A DNA stretch of 64,000 bases from an uncultured Latescibacterota bacterium (GCA_958295495.1 OY282352.1:3100001-3164000), one strand, 5' to 3'. Counted from the stretch's first letter, positions 26,632 through 35,683 are shown. Numbers and translations are program-made. Notes: a model not told the origin generated them from the letters alone.

Positions 26632-26716
26632 CAAACAGGAATAAAGTAAATGTTGCGATTAGCTCCTGTCTCAAGTCGCGTCTCCATGTGTATGAGAAAC
26701 CCGAAAGGTCTCTGTA

Positions 26717-28597
26717 TTGAACCTGAACCAGATATTTGAGTCGGTCCTGCGCAATCGTACGGCGGACGGTACCGCGGAATTTTTTTTATGGATGGTGATA
26801 GTTTTTTTTGTAGCCGCACTCTTCATGGCATGGAAGGGCATGGCACCCCGTTTTACTACGTATGCTCCGACCTTGCTCACCTCGCTGGGCATCCTCGGCA
26901 CCTTTACCGGCATCGTGATCGGGTTGTTGAACTTCGACCCGACTCAGTTAGATGCAAGCATCGGCAAACTGCTGGCCGGTCTGAAGACCGCGTTCATTAC
27001 CAGCATCGCAGGAATGTTTGCTGGCATCTTCTTCAAGGCGCTGTCGACAACTCCTTGGTTGAAGCCAACGGAGGCTGAATCCGAATCCGAGGTTGGACCG
27101 GCGGACATTCTGGCCAAGTTGGACGAGCAGACGCGCTTGCTCGAATCGACTCGGGATGCGGTTGCCGGCGTCGAGGAGTCGAGTCTGGCCGGTCAGTTGA
27201 AACTGCTGCGCACAGATTTGACGGATCGGCACCGCGATGACCGGCAGGCATTTGAGGCGTTTGCCGGCCACCTACGGGAGCAGCTAACAGAGGTTGCCCA
27301 GATGCTGTCTCGAGCGGCGACCGAACAGATCGTCGATGCGCTGAGACAGGTTATCGCCGATTTCAACCAGAAGATCACGGAGCAGTTCGGCGATATGCTG
27401 GCCAAGTTGGACGAGCAGTCGCGCTTGCTCGAAGGGACTCGGGATGCGGTTGCCGGCGTCGAGGAGTCGAGTCTGGCCGGTCAGTTGAAACTGCTGCGCA
27501 CGGATTTGACGGATCGGCACCGCGATGACCGGCAGGCATTCGAGGCGTTTGCCGGCCACCTACGGGAGCAGCTAACAGAGGTTGCCCAGATGCTGTCTCG
27601 AGCGGCGACCGAACAGATCGTCGATGCGCTGAGACAGGTTATCGCCGATTTCAACCAGAAGATCACGGAGCAGTTCGGCGATAATTTCAAGCGGCTCGAT
27701 GCGTCCGTGCAGAAGCTGGTGGAGTGGCAAGAGCGCTATCGGCAGCAACTGGAACAGTTCCATGCACTCTACGACCAATCAGTTCAGAATATCACTAACA
27801 TAGACTCGGCGGTAGCGCACATCGCCGAGTCTAGTTCGAGCATTCCCGATTCCATGGAGAAGCTCTCCGGCATCGTGGATACGGTCAGCCACCAACTTGC
27901 CGAGTTGGAGCAGCATCTTGCAGCCTTTGCACAATTGCGAGATCGAGCCGTGGAAGCGGTGCCACAGGTGCAAGCACACATAGAAGAGATAACTCGCGAA
28001 ATCACCGCATCTGTCGATACCGCCAGCGAGCATTACAAGGAGTTACTGGCGAATTCGGATGGTTACATCCAAGCGCAAGATGTGAAGGCGCAAGAGTTGC
28101 TCAAAACCTTTGCCGATGTCGGCGAACGCGTCCAGCGCGATCTACAGGCGGAACATCAGCAATTACTGACGAGCTCAGACACGTACATCAAGGCTCAGGA
28201 TGAAAAGGCGCAAGAAATGTTGGCAGTCTTTGTGGACGCCAGCGAGCGCGTACAACGCAACACTCAGTCCGTACAACAACAGGTCGCAGATAGTATCCAG
28301 CAGATGCAAAGTCAGGTGGAGGCGTCAGTGAACGAGGTGCTCGGCGCACAGAGCCAAGCGGTCAGTCAAGGCGTGGAGAGGCTACATGAACATATGCGTC
28401 AGTCCGCATCGCGCACCGGAGAGGCCGTCAACGCCCAACTCGAAGCTCTCGATCAGTTGATGAATCAGGAAATCGAACGGGTTATGAACGAAATGGGCCG
28501 TGCGCTTGCCCAAATCGCAGGTAAGTTCACCGAGGACTATAGTGAGCTCACGGAAGCCATGCGCCGGATTGTCGAGCGAGGAGGACGCCCCCGATGA
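26717..28597 (+). CDS. zorA: ZorA-like MotA/ExbB-type proton channel with long coiled-coil tail
   Basis: A 626-residue protein starting at TTG 26717, with AAAGG 8 bases upstream and a family-like N-terminus. Helix 1 spans about residues 22-40. The conserved pore helices follow: APTLLTSLGILGTFTGIVIG (50-69) and LLAGLKTAFITSIAGMFAGI (85-104), the MotA/TolQ/ExbB signature. Residues 110-626 form a long helical cytoplasmic tail. In Zorya anti-phage systems ZorA pentamers and ZorB dimers make an ion-driven motor that senses envelope perturbation by phage, and the tail transmits the signal. An exact-looking 96-residue tandem duplication lies in the tail (131-226 and 227-322). The stop overlaps the zorB start (ATGA). 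Base composition is less GC-rich than flanking metabolic genes. Confidence 0.85.
   Translation: MNLNQIFESVLRNRTADGTAEFFLWMVIVFFVAALFMAWKGMAPRFTTYAPTLLTSLGILGTFTGIVIGLLNFDPTQLDASIGKLLAGLKTAFITSIAGMFAGIFFKALSTTPWLKPTEAESESEVGPADILAKLDEQTRLLESTRDAVAGVEESSLAGQLKLLRTDLTDRHRDDRQAFEAFAGHLREQLTEVAQMLSRAATEQIVDALRQVIADFNQKITEQFGDMLAKLDEQSRLLEGTRDAVAGVEESSLAGQLKLLRTDLTDRHRDDRQAFEAFAGHLREQLTEVAQMLSRAATEQIVDALRQVIADFNQKITEQFGDNFKRLDASVQKLVEWQERYRQQLEQFHALYDQSVQNITNIDSAVAHIAESSSSIPDSMEKLSGIVDTVSHQLAELEQHLAAFAQLRDRAVEAVPQVQAHIEEITREITASVDTASEHYKELLANSDGYIQAQDVKAQELLKTFADVGERVQRDLQAEHQQLLTSSDTYIKAQDEKAQEMLAVFVDASERVQRNTQSVQQQVADSIQQMQSQVEASVNEVLGAQSQAVSQGVERLHEHMRQSASRTGEAVNAQLEALDQLMNQEIERVMNEMGRALAQIAGKFTEDYSELTEAMRRIVERGGRPR
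27107..27682 (+). repeat. 288-bp tandem duplication inside zorA
   Basis: Units 27107-27394 and 27395-27682 are almost identical by eye, differing at only a few bases (for example ACGCGCTTGCTCGAATCG against TCGCGCTTGCTCGAAGGG). The period is 288 bases, exactly 96 codons, so the frame is kept. Each unit encodes LAKLDEQ-RLLE-TRDAVAGV through DALRQVIADFNQKITEQFGD. Confidence 0.92.
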
Positions 28598-29307
28598 AAG
28601 CGCAGATGAGGCACCTGTTCGGGGTGCGACGGACCGAACAGGAAGGTGAGCACTGGATGACGGTTTCGGATCTGATGGCAGGTTTGATGATGGTTTTCCT
28701 TTTCATCTCCATTGCGTTGATGCGCACGGCATTCATCGAGCGCGACAAGATCAAAGAGGTAGCAGTAGCCTATCGAGATGGGCAGATTGCGATCAATCGC
28801 GCGTTGCGGAAAGAATTTGAAAGTGATTTGCCAAAATGGGAGGCGGAGCTCGATGCAGAGACTCTGTCGATCGAATTCAAATCGCCGGAAGTTCTGTTTG
28901 AGACCGGGAAGATCGACCTACAGCCGCGGTTTGTGGAGATTTTGAATGACTTTTTCCCGCGGTACTTGGCGGTGATCAAGCAATTCGGGACCGCCATTGA
29001 AGAGGTGCGTATTGAGGGGCACACTTCGAGCGATTGGGATGCGGCGACCGAAGAAGCCGAAGCGTATTTCAAGAACATGTGGTTGTCCCAAGGGCGGACC
29101 CGGTCGGTGTTGGAATACGTTTATAACCTTCCGGCGGTCGCCGAAGATCAGGCGTGGGTGAAGGCTAACTTGGCCGCGGTCGGTTTTTCCTTTTCCCGGC
29201 TCGTCTTTGACGAGAAAGGGCGCGAAGATAGGGATGCGTCGCGCCGGGTCGTGTTCCGAGTCGTCACGAACGCGGAGTTCCAGATTCGCAAAATTTTGGC
29301 GGAGTGA
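28594..29307 (+). CDS. zorB: ZorB-like MotB/OmpA-domain protein
   Basis: A 237-residue protein, ATG 28594 overlapping the zorA stop. A single membrane helix (about 23-43) contains the typical SDLMAGLMMVFLFI pattern. Asp26 is at the position that binds the ion in MotB/ZorB-type stator subunits. A periplasmic helical linker (ERDKIKEVAVAY) is followed by an OmpA/MotB peptidoglycan-binding domain: SPEVLFETGKIDLQPRF, then RIEGHTSSDWD and LSQGRTRSVLEYV, and ends with RRVVFRV. It would anchor the ZorA channel to the cell wall. Translational coupling on both sides (ATGA with zorA, GTGA with the HNH gene) shows one functional unit. Confidence 0.87.
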   Translation: MKAQMRHLFGVRRTEQEGEHWMTVSDLMAGLMMVFLFISIALMRTAFIERDKIKEVAVAYRDGQIAINRALRKEFESDLPKWEAELDAETLSIEFKSPEVLFETGKIDLQPRFVEILNDFFPRYLAVIKQFGTAIEEVRIEGHTSSDWDAATEEAEAYFKNMWLSQGRTRSVLEYVYNLPAVAEDQAWVKANLAAVGFSFSRLVFDEKGREDRDASRRVVFRVVTNAEFQIRKILAE

Positions 29308-30158
29308 GCTACATCGTGTACCTCAACGTGGATTTTGAAAGGTTGTACGACTCAGTTCGCCGCATGGGAGCGGATTCCGTAAATCCCGATTTGGTCGTCA
29401 GAAGGGGAATGGCCAAGATCGATCCCATCGACATCCAACTGGAGGAAGGCATAGAAGTCGATCTGTCCGAGGTCGGCGTGACGGATAACGGACTATTCAT
29501 TTACAGAGGCCGTCAGGTCTTGCTCTATATCCAAGATCACGGGGCGGGCGTTCAGGATGCCTTGGACAATGGGGATTCAGGAAGAAAGTTCCATGTTGCT
29601 TTTTGTCGAACCTTGGAGGAAATGCACAGCAAGGGGCGATATGGACGCTACGTCGCAACGAATGACTTGAGCGGGGAATTTTATATTACGGGATATGACT
29701 TTGACAGTAGAGAGCATATAGACGGGAAGACACGTCTCAAAGTCTGCAAGAACTGTCTTGGTAGATTGAATTACCGGTGTGCCGGGCGCACTCGCGACCA
29801 AATAGTCGCAGCTTTCGATATAGAGGCATTCTTCGACACGTACAAGTCCTTCTTTCCGCACATGCCGCGTCGCCGCGCTGGCGAGTTCGACGGGCAGTAC
29901 ACCGCTGACTGGGGAGAGGTGTCAAGACGCTACAAGGCGACAAAGAACTTTACATGCGAGAACTGTCACTTGGACCTGAGAAAAGTCTCCAGCCTTCTCC
30001 ACGTACACCATATCAACGGCGTTAAGACCAATAATAGCCCAGCGAATCTGAAGGCATTGTGCATCCAATGCCATAGCCAACAGCCTTATCATAAACATAT
30101 TACCATTAGCGACGAGAATGCCCAGCGGATCGCCAAATTGCGCTGGGAACAAGGCTAG
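29304..30158 (+). CDS. zorE: HNH endonuclease, probable type II Zorya effector (ZorE-like)
   Basis: A 284-residue protein, GTG 29304 overlapping the zorB stop. The C-terminal HNH module reads NFTCENCHLDL, LLHVHHINGVKTNNS and NLKALCIQCH (about residues 214-258): two zinc-binding CxxC pairs around an HH-N catalytic core. An earlier CKNC pair (about 149-152) with LNYRC is a second possible zinc knuckle. In type II Zorya the third gene after zorA and zorB encodes an HNH-domain effector that degrades or nicks invading DNA, which fits this order. Assignment as ZorE rests on order and the HNH domain, not on full-length comparison. A decayed copy of its 3' end lies at 35540-35677. Confidence 0.7.
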   Translation: MSYIVYLNVDFERLYDSVRRMGADSVNPDLVVRRGMAKIDPIDIQLEEGIEVDLSEVGVTDNGLFIYRGRQVLLYIQDHGAGVQDALDNGDSGRKFHVAFCRTLEEMHSKGRYGRYVATNDLSGEFYITGYDFDSREHIDGKTRLKVCKNCLGRLNYRCAGRTRDQIVAAFDIEAFFDTYKSFFPHMPRRRAGEFDGQYTADWGEVSRRYKATKNFTCENCHLDLRKVSSLLHVHHINGVKTNNSPANLKALCIQCHSQQPYHKHITISDENAQRIAKLRWEQG

Positions 30159-30195
30159 CTGGCTCTGCTCCCCCAGACCTCGGCACCCACCTCGA

Positions 30196-31746
30196 TCACG
30201 CCGGTGCCACCTCCAAGGCCACCACGTTGCGGGTCTCTTTGCTGAACTCTACCGCGATCAGATGCACCGGCCGACCCGACCCGCGATGCTTGTCCGCGTA
30301 GCCCCGCGCCTGCAACTGCGCCAAGCCCGCACCCTCCGGGGCTGATTCCACCACCTTGAACTCGAACAGATACACGCTGGCGTTGAAAACTACCGCCATG
30401 TCAACGCGACCGCGACTGCTACTGTCCTCGACCGTGATGTCCAAGCCCAACGACGCAAAGCAGGAATAGAACACGCTGGCGTAGTAGCCCTCGTAGTCGG
30501 CGAGGTCGTTCTTGGTGTGCCACTGGTAGGGGATGCCGGCGAAGAAGGCCTTGAACAGCGTTTCCAAGCCAGCGAAGTCGTTGACCCGCAGCAGTTTGTA
30601 TAGCCGGGCACCAAACGCCGTCCCATGCGAGGGGTTGTCTGCCAAGCGGTTGAGCAGACTCCTGTTCAGGCTTTGGCGCACCTCCCGGTTGGGGTAGCCC
30701 AACAGGTAGTACCGCTCCCCGCCGAGGTCCTCTGTGCTCTGGATGGTGAGGTAGCCGGTCTGGAACAGCAGGGCCTCAGTGGCGATGTGGTCCACGTCAA
30801 AGGCGGACAGCAGCGCGTCGCTGCCGAGCATGCTGTCGAGCGCCAAGGAGCCGACCCGACGCGCCACCAGCGTCTCAATGAGGAACGTCGGCGTACCGGT
30901 CTCGAACCAGTAGGCCCCGAATCGGCGCTCGGCAAAGAGCAGGAGAATGTCGAAGGGGTTATAGACCTTCTCCTCGCCCAGCCAGTTGTAGCCGTTGTAC
31001 CAGTGCCGGATTTCCTCCCGATCCAAGCCGGGTAGTTCCGGCGAGAACACCACGTCCAAGTCCGCGTCGGTGTATCCGCACAGGGCCGAGTAGCGGGGAG
31101 ACAGGGTGAGGTCTCTGAGATTATTCAGGCCGGAGAACAGGCTGACCTTGGAGAATTTGCTCACCCCAGTCAGCAGGGTGAACTTGACGTGCGCGTCGGC
31201 GAACTTGATGGTCGAATACAACCCGTGCAGGTAGGCGCGGTTAGCGCGGGCGACCTCCGGCGCGTCCAGCGCGTCGAGAATGGGCTTGTCGTATTCGTCG
31301 ATCAGCACCGCGACACGCTGGCCGGTCTGTTCGTGGAGTGCCTCCAGCAGATGCCGGAAACGAGCCGGCGCAGTGTCGTGGCGGGCGGCGACCCCGGCCT
31401 TGCTGGCGAGATCGTCCAACTGGGTCAGCACGTCTTTGTGCAGATAGCCCGGCTTGGCGTAGTCTCCGCTGCTGAAGTCGAGGCGCACGACGGGATGGCG
31501 CACTGACCAGTCCCAGCCCGCGTGGATGGCCAGCCCCTCGAACAGGGGCTCGTTGCCCTCGAATAACTCCTTGAGGGTATCAATGAGGAGACTCTTGCCG
31601 AACCGGCGCGGACGGGACAGGAAGTAGTGGGTGCCTTCGTTCACCAACCGCCGGATGTAGGCGGTCTTATCCACATAGTAGCAGCGATCCTCGCGAATTT
31701 TGCGGAAGGTCTGAATGCCGATGGGCAGCTTGCGCTTGGCTTGCAT
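30196..31746 (-). CDS. DUF1703 AAA-like ATPase with PD-(D/E)XK nuclease domain, copy 1
   Basis: A 516-residue protein; ATG 31746 opens the sequence MQAKRKLPIGIQTFRKI shared by all three copies. The ATPase part has the divergent P-loop RRFGKSLLIDTL (47-58) and Walker B VAVLIDEYDKP (145-155). The C-terminal part is a PD-(D/E)XK-type domain with RVDMAVVFNASVYLFEFKV and a following Q-rich helix (AQLQARGYADK). The family (PF09820 plus PF08011) is widespread, multicopy and functionally undefined; links to mobile DNA or defence are inferred. Residues about 88-135 and 171-185 (VRLDFSSGDYAKPGY, RAYLHGLYSTIKFA) differ strongly from copies 2 and 3, while the rest is nearly identical. It converges on the HNH gene, with 37 bases between the two stops. 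Confidence 0.87.
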   Translation of the reverse strand: MQAKRKLPIGIQTFRKIREDRCYYVDKTAYIRRLVNEGTHYFLSRPRRFGKSLLIDTLKELFEGNEPLFEGLAIHAGWDWSVRHPVVRLDFSSGDYAKPGYLHKDVLTQLDDLASKAGVAARHDTAPARFRHLLEALHEQTGQRVAVLIDEYDKPILDALDAPEVARANRAYLHGLYSTIKFADAHVKFTLLTGVSKFSKVSLFSGLNNLRDLTLSPRYSALCGYTDADLDVVFSPELPGLDREEIRHWYNGYNWLGEEKVYNPFDILLLFAERRFGAYWFETGTPTFLIETLVARRVGSLALDSMLGSDALLSAFDVDHIATEALLFQTGYLTIQSTEDLGGERYYLLGYPNREVRQSLNRSLLNRLADNPSHGTAFGARLYKLLRVNDFAGLETLFKAFFAGIPYQWHTKNDLADYEGYYASVFYSCFASLGLDITVEDSSSRGRVDMAVVFNASVYLFEFKVVESAPEGAGLAQLQARGYADKHRGSGRPVHLIAVEFSKETRNVVALEVAPA

Positions 31747-31948
31747 GGCCAAACTCCGTTCTGTTATCGGTCTTGCCTTGGGGCGTTGACCCGATAAGGC
31801 GTCTTTCTTTTGCGGGTGAAGCGGGTGCCTCGTGTTCATGCTCGGCTGAGCGTTCCGTCGTCATGCCGGTCAAGACCGTTGGCTCGTCGCCCGAAGCGAT
31901 ACCGACCAAGGCATTTGCAGGGGCGAGCCGGCACTATCCGCACACCAT

Positions 31949-33499
31949 TCACGCCGGTGCCACCTCCAAGGCCGCCACGTTGCGGGTCTCTTTGCTGAAC
32001 TCTACCGCGATTAGATGCACCGGCCGATCCGACCCGCGATATTTGTCTGCGTAGCCCCGCGCCTGCAACTGCGCCATCGCCGCCCCCTCCTCCGCCGATT
32101 CGACCACCTTGAACTCGAACAGGTACACCTCGTCGTTGCAGACCACCGCCATGTCGAGACGGCCATGACTGCTACTGTCCTCCACGGTGATGTCCAGCCC
32201 CAGCGCCGCAAAGCAGGAATAGAACACGCTGGCGTAGTAGCCCTCGTAGTCGGCGAGGTCGTTTTTGGTGTGCCACTGGTAGGGAATGCCGGCGAAGAAG
32301 GCCTTGAACAGCGTTTCCAAGCCAGCGAAATCGTTGACCCGCAGCAGTTTGTATAGCCGGGCACCAAACGCTGTCCCATGCGACGGATTGTCTGCCAAGC
32401 GGTTGAGCAGACTCCTGTTCAGGCTTTGCCGCACCTCCCGGTTGGGGTAGCCCAACAGGTAGTACCGCTCCCCGCCGAGGTCCTCTGTGCTCTGGATGGT
32501 GAGGTAGCCGGTCTGGAACAGCAGCGCCTCGGTGGCGATGTGGTCCACGTCAAAGGCGGACAGCAGCGCGTCGCTGCCGAGCATGCCGTCGAGCGCCAAG
32601 GAGCCGACCCGACGCGCCACCAGCGTCTCAATGAGGAACGTCGGCGTGCCGGTCTCGAACCAGTAGGCCCCGAATCGGCGTTCGGCAAAGAGCAGGAGAA
32701 TGTCGAAGGGATTATAGACCTTCTCCTCGCCCAGCCAGTTGTAGCCGTTGTACCAGTGCCGGATTTCCTGCCGATCCAAGCCGGGCAACTCCGGTGCGAA
32801 CACCGCGTCCAAGTCCGCGTCGGTGTATCCGCACAGGGCCGAGTAGCGGGGGGACAGGGTGAGGTCTCTGAGATTGTTCAGGCCGGAGAACAGGCTGACC
32901 TTGGAGAACTTGCTCACCCCAGTCAGCAGGGTGAACTTGACGTGCGCGTCGCTGTCCTTGATGACCGCATAGACGCCGCGCAGAAAATCGCGGTTGGCGC
33001 GGGCGACCTTTGGCGCGTCCAGCGCGTCGAGAATGGGCTTGTCGTATTCGTCGATCAGCACCGCGACACGCTGACCGGCCTGTTCGTGGAGTGCCTCCAG
33101 CAGATGGGCGAAACGCCCCGGTGCCGTGGCGTATTCGGAGGTCACCTGCGCCCGGCGTTCGATGGCGTCCAGCTGCTCCATGAGGTTCGCCTGTAGGTAG
33201 CCCGGCTCCTTGAAGTTGCCGCTGCCGAAGCTCAGGCTCACGACGGGATGGCGCACTGACCAGTCCCAGTACGCGTGGATGGCCAGCCCCTCAAACAGGG
33301 GCTCGTTGCCCTCGAATAACTCCTTGAGGGTATCAATGAGGAGACTCTTGCCGAACCGGCGCGGACGGGACAGGAAGTAGTGCTTGCCCTCTTGCACCAG
33401 CCGCCGGATGTAGGCGGTCTTATCCACGTAGTAGCAATGGTCCTCGCGAAGCTCGCGAAAGGTCTGAATGCCGATGGGCAGCTTGCGCTTGGCTTGCAT
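31949..33499 (-). CDS. DUF1703 AAA-like ATPase with PD-(D/E)XK nuclease domain, copy 2
   Basis: A 516-residue paralogue; ATG 33499, with an in-frame ATG two codons upstream. Walker A RRFGKSLLIDTL, Walker B VAVLIDEYDKP and nuclease core RLDMAVVCNDEVYLFEFKV are all present. The block after the shared HPVV differs from copy 1: SLSFGSGNFKEPGYLQANLM and RRAQVTSEYATAPG. Near the N-terminus it has RELREDHCYYVDKTAYIRRLV then QEGKHYF, and near the C-terminus ESAEEGAAMAQL, distinguishing it from copy 3. Upstream leader sequence (31747-31948 and 33500-33718) is also duplicated, so the repeating unit includes the promoter region. Confidence 0.87.
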   Translation of the reverse strand: MQAKRKLPIGIQTFRELREDHCYYVDKTAYIRRLVQEGKHYFLSRPRRFGKSLLIDTLKELFEGNEPLFEGLAIHAYWDWSVRHPVVSLSFGSGNFKEPGYLQANLMEQLDAIERRAQVTSEYATAPGRFAHLLEALHEQAGQRVAVLIDEYDKPILDALDAPKVARANRDFLRGVYAVIKDSDAHVKFTLLTGVSKFSKVSLFSGLNNLRDLTLSPRYSALCGYTDADLDAVFAPELPGLDRQEIRHWYNGYNWLGEEKVYNPFDILLLFAERRFGAYWFETGTPTFLIETLVARRVGSLALDGMLGSDALLSAFDVDHIATEALLFQTGYLTIQSTEDLGGERYYLLGYPNREVRQSLNRSLLNRLADNPSHGTAFGARLYKLLRVNDFAGLETLFKAFFAGIPYQWHTKNDLADYEGYYASVFYSCFAALGLDITVEDSSSHGRLDMAVVCNDEVYLFEFKVVESAEEGAAMAQLQARGYADKYRGSDRPVHLIAVEFSKETRNVAALEVAPA

Positions 33500-33718
33500 G
33501 GCCAAACTCCGTTCTGTTATCGGTCTTGCCTTGGGGCGGTTGACCCGATAAGGCGTCTTTCTTTTGCGGGTGAAGCGGGTGCCTCGTGTTCATGCTCGGC
33601 TGAGCGTTCCGTAATCAACGCTCCCTGCGTTAGAGCTTCTCTTGACCGTTGGCTCGTCGCCCGAAGCGATACCGACCAAGGCATTTGCAGGGGCGAGCCG
33701 GCGCTATCCGCACACCAT

Positions 33719-35269
33719 TCACGCCGGTGCCACCTCCAAGGCCGCCACGTTGCGAGTGGCCTTGCTGAACTCTACCGCGATCAGATGCACCGGCCGACCC
33801 GACCCGCGATATTTGTCTGCGTAGCCCCGCGCCTGCAACTGCGCCAAGCCCGCACCCTCCGGGGCTGATTCGACCACCTTGAACTCGAACAGGTACACCT
33901 CGTCGTTGCAGACCACCGCCATGTCGAGGCGGCCATGACTGCTACTGTCCTCCACGGTGATGTCCAGCCCCAGCGCCGCAAAGCAGGAATAGAACACGCT
34001 GGCGTAGTAGCCCTCGTAGTCGGCGAGGTCGTTTTTGGTGTGCCACTGGTAGGGAATGCCGGCGAAGAAGGCCTTGAACAGCGTTTCCAAGCCAGCGAAA
34101 TCGTTGACCCGCAGCAGTTTGTATAGCCGGGCACCAAACGCTGTCCCATGCGACGGATTGTCTGCCAAGCGGTTGAGCAGACTCCTGTTCAGGCTTTGCC
34201 GCACCTCCCGGTTGGGGTAGCCCAACAGGTAGTACCGCTCCCCGCCGAGGTCCTCTGTGCTCTGGATGGTGAGGTAGCCGGTCTGGAACAGCAGCGCCTC
34301 GGTGGCGATGTGGTCCACGTCAAAGGCGGACAGCAGCGCGTCGCTGCCGAGCATGCCGTCGAGCGCCAAGGAGCCGACCCGACGCGCCACCAGCGTCTCA
34401 ATGAGGAACGTCGGCGTGCCGGTCTCGAACCAGTAGGCCCCGAATCGGCGTTCGGCAAAGAGCAGGAGAATGTCGAAGGGATTATAGACCTTCTCCTCGC
34501 CCAGCCAGTTGTAGCCGTTGTACCAGTGCCGGATTTCCTGCCGATCCAAGCCGGGCAACTCCGGTGCGAACACCGCGTCCAAGTCCGCGTCGGTGTATCC
34601 GCACAGGGCCGAGTAGCGGGGGGACAGGGTGAGGTCTCTGAGATTGTTCAGGCCGGAGAACAGGCTGACCTTGGAGAACTTGCTCACCCCAGTCAGCAGG
34701 GTGAACTTGACGTGCGCGTCGCTGTCCTTGATGACCGCATAGACGCCGCGCAGAAAATCGCGGTTAGCGCGGGCGACCTCCGGCGCGTCCAGCGCGTCCA
34801 AAATGGGCTTGTCGTATTCGTCGATCAGCACCGCGACACGCTGACCGGTCTGTTCGTGGAGTGCCTCCAGCAGATGGGCGAAACGCCCCGGTGCCGTGGC
34901 GTATTCGGAGGTCACCTGCGCCCGGCGTTCGATGGCGTCCAGTTGCTCCATGAGGTTCGCCTGTAGGTAGCCCGGCTCCTTGAAGTTGCCGCTGCCGAAG
35001 CTCAGGCTCACGACGGGATGGCGCACTGACCAGTCCCAGCCCGCGTGGATGGCCAGCCCCTCAAACAGGGGCTCGTTGCCCTCGAATAACTCCTTGAGGG
35101 TATCAATGAGGAGACTCTTGCCGAACCGGCGCGGGCGGGAGAGAAAGTAGTGGGTGCCTTCGTTCACCAACCGCCGGATGTAGGCGGTCTTATCCACGTA
35201 GTAGCAGTGATCCTCGCGAATTTTGCGGAAGGTCTGAATGCCGATGGGCAGTTTGCGCTTGGCCTGCAT
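33719..35269 (-). CDS. DUF1703 AAA-like ATPase with PD-(D/E)XK nuclease domain, copy 3
   Basis: A 516-residue paralogue; ATG 35269 (the open frame extends to 35440 without family-like sequence). The catalytic motifs match copies 1 and 2. The sequence is mosaic: N-terminal RKIREDHCYYVDKTAY and RRLVNEGTHYF follow copy 1, the central block SLSFGSGNFKEPGYL follows copy 2, the IDEY region uses EQTGQ as in copy 1, and the C-terminal ESAPEGAGLAQL again follows copy 1. It also has SKATRNVA where the others have SKETRNV. This looks like recombination or gene conversion between neighbours. Its upstream region differs from the leaders of copies 1 and 2 after about 35300. Confidence 0.87.
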   Translation of the reverse strand: MQAKRKLPIGIQTFRKIREDHCYYVDKTAYIRRLVNEGTHYFLSRPRRFGKSLLIDTLKELFEGNEPLFEGLAIHAGWDWSVRHPVVSLSFGSGNFKEPGYLQANLMEQLDAIERRAQVTSEYATAPGRFAHLLEALHEQTGQRVAVLIDEYDKPILDALDAPEVARANRDFLRGVYAVIKDSDAHVKFTLLTGVSKFSKVSLFSGLNNLRDLTLSPRYSALCGYTDADLDAVFAPELPGLDRQEIRHWYNGYNWLGEEKVYNPFDILLLFAERRFGAYWFETGTPTFLIETLVARRVGSLALDGMLGSDALLSAFDVDHIATEALLFQTGYLTIQSTEDLGGERYYLLGYPNREVRQSLNRSLLNRLADNPSHGTAFGARLYKLLRVNDFAGLETLFKAFFAGIPYQWHTKNDLADYEGYYASVFYSCFAALGLDITVEDSSSHGRLDMAVVCNDEVYLFEFKVVESAPEGAGLAQLQARGYADKYRGSGRPVHLIAVEFSKATRNVAALEVAPA

Positions 35270-35539
35270 GGCCGAACTCCATTCTGTCTGCGTCATCGGT
35301 CTTGCGAGGCTGTTGGGGCGCTGAAGCAACCGGATGCCTTGCTGATACTGGATCTTTTTTTCATTTTCCCGTTTGTCCTCAAGTGGTGGAACCAAAGGCA
35401 CCGCGTCACAGCAACACCGGCGACTAGGATAGGGCCTCAAAACGAGCGGTCAAGAGCTCCAATCCTGGAGTCGTCTCGACGGCTCATCGATCAGTTCGGC
35501 TCGACCCATTCCTTATATTCGCGCTTGAGCGACGACCCC
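35270..35539. other. Intergenic sequence upstream of DUF1703 copy 3
   Basis: No gene supported. The first about 40 bases resemble the leader of the other DUF1703 units (CTGTCTGCGTCATCGGTCTT); after that the sequence is unrelated. A long T-run (TCTTTTTTTCATTTT near 35352-35366) is present without an obvious hairpin. This stretch marks where the repeated unit meets foreign or rearranged DNA. Confidence 0.5.
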
Positions 35540-35677
35540 ACTTGCTCCACGTACACCCTATTAACGGCATTAAGACCAACAACAACCCAGCGAATCTAAA
35601 GGCGTTGTGCATCCAATGCCACCGCCAACAACCTGATCATTGACCTATTACCATGCTCGACGAGGACGCCCAGCGAT
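35540..35677 (+). pseudogene. Decayed copy of the 3' end of the HNH (zorE-like) gene
   Basis: The segment closely parallels 29994-30130: it encodes LLHVHPINGIKTNNNPANLK then ALCIQCHRQQPDH before a stop. The catalytic HH has become HP, the C-terminal residues are lost to a stop, and the last shared motif is the GACGA-AATGCCCAGCG region. No start or upstream part of the gene is present. It directly abuts the M28/FtsX gene, so at one time an HNH gene of this type ended at that position. Confidence 0.82.
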
Positions 35678-35683
35678 AACCGG

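Larger units (their letters stand above)
30196..35269 (-). repeat. Tandem array of three DUF1703 repeat units
   Basis: Units begin at 30196, 31949 and 33719 (offsets 1753 and 1770 bases). Each unit is a 1551-base gene plus a conserved leader in the first two intervals (TTCTGTTATCGGTCTTGCC, later GAAGCGATACCGACCAAGG). The second interval has an extra segment near 33613-33642. The high identity implies recent duplication. No transposase or terminal inverted repeats are seen. Confidence 0.9.

Noticed and set aside
26628..26660. Promoter with TTGACA -35 in front of zorA
   Set aside because: TTGACA is present at 26628 but no acceptable -10 lies at 16-18 bases, so the zorA promoter is left unassigned.
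30196..35269. CRISPR-like or IS-like repeat array
   Set aside because: The repeats are whole DUF1703 genes plus leaders, with no short regular repeats, spacers, terminal inverted repeats or transposase.
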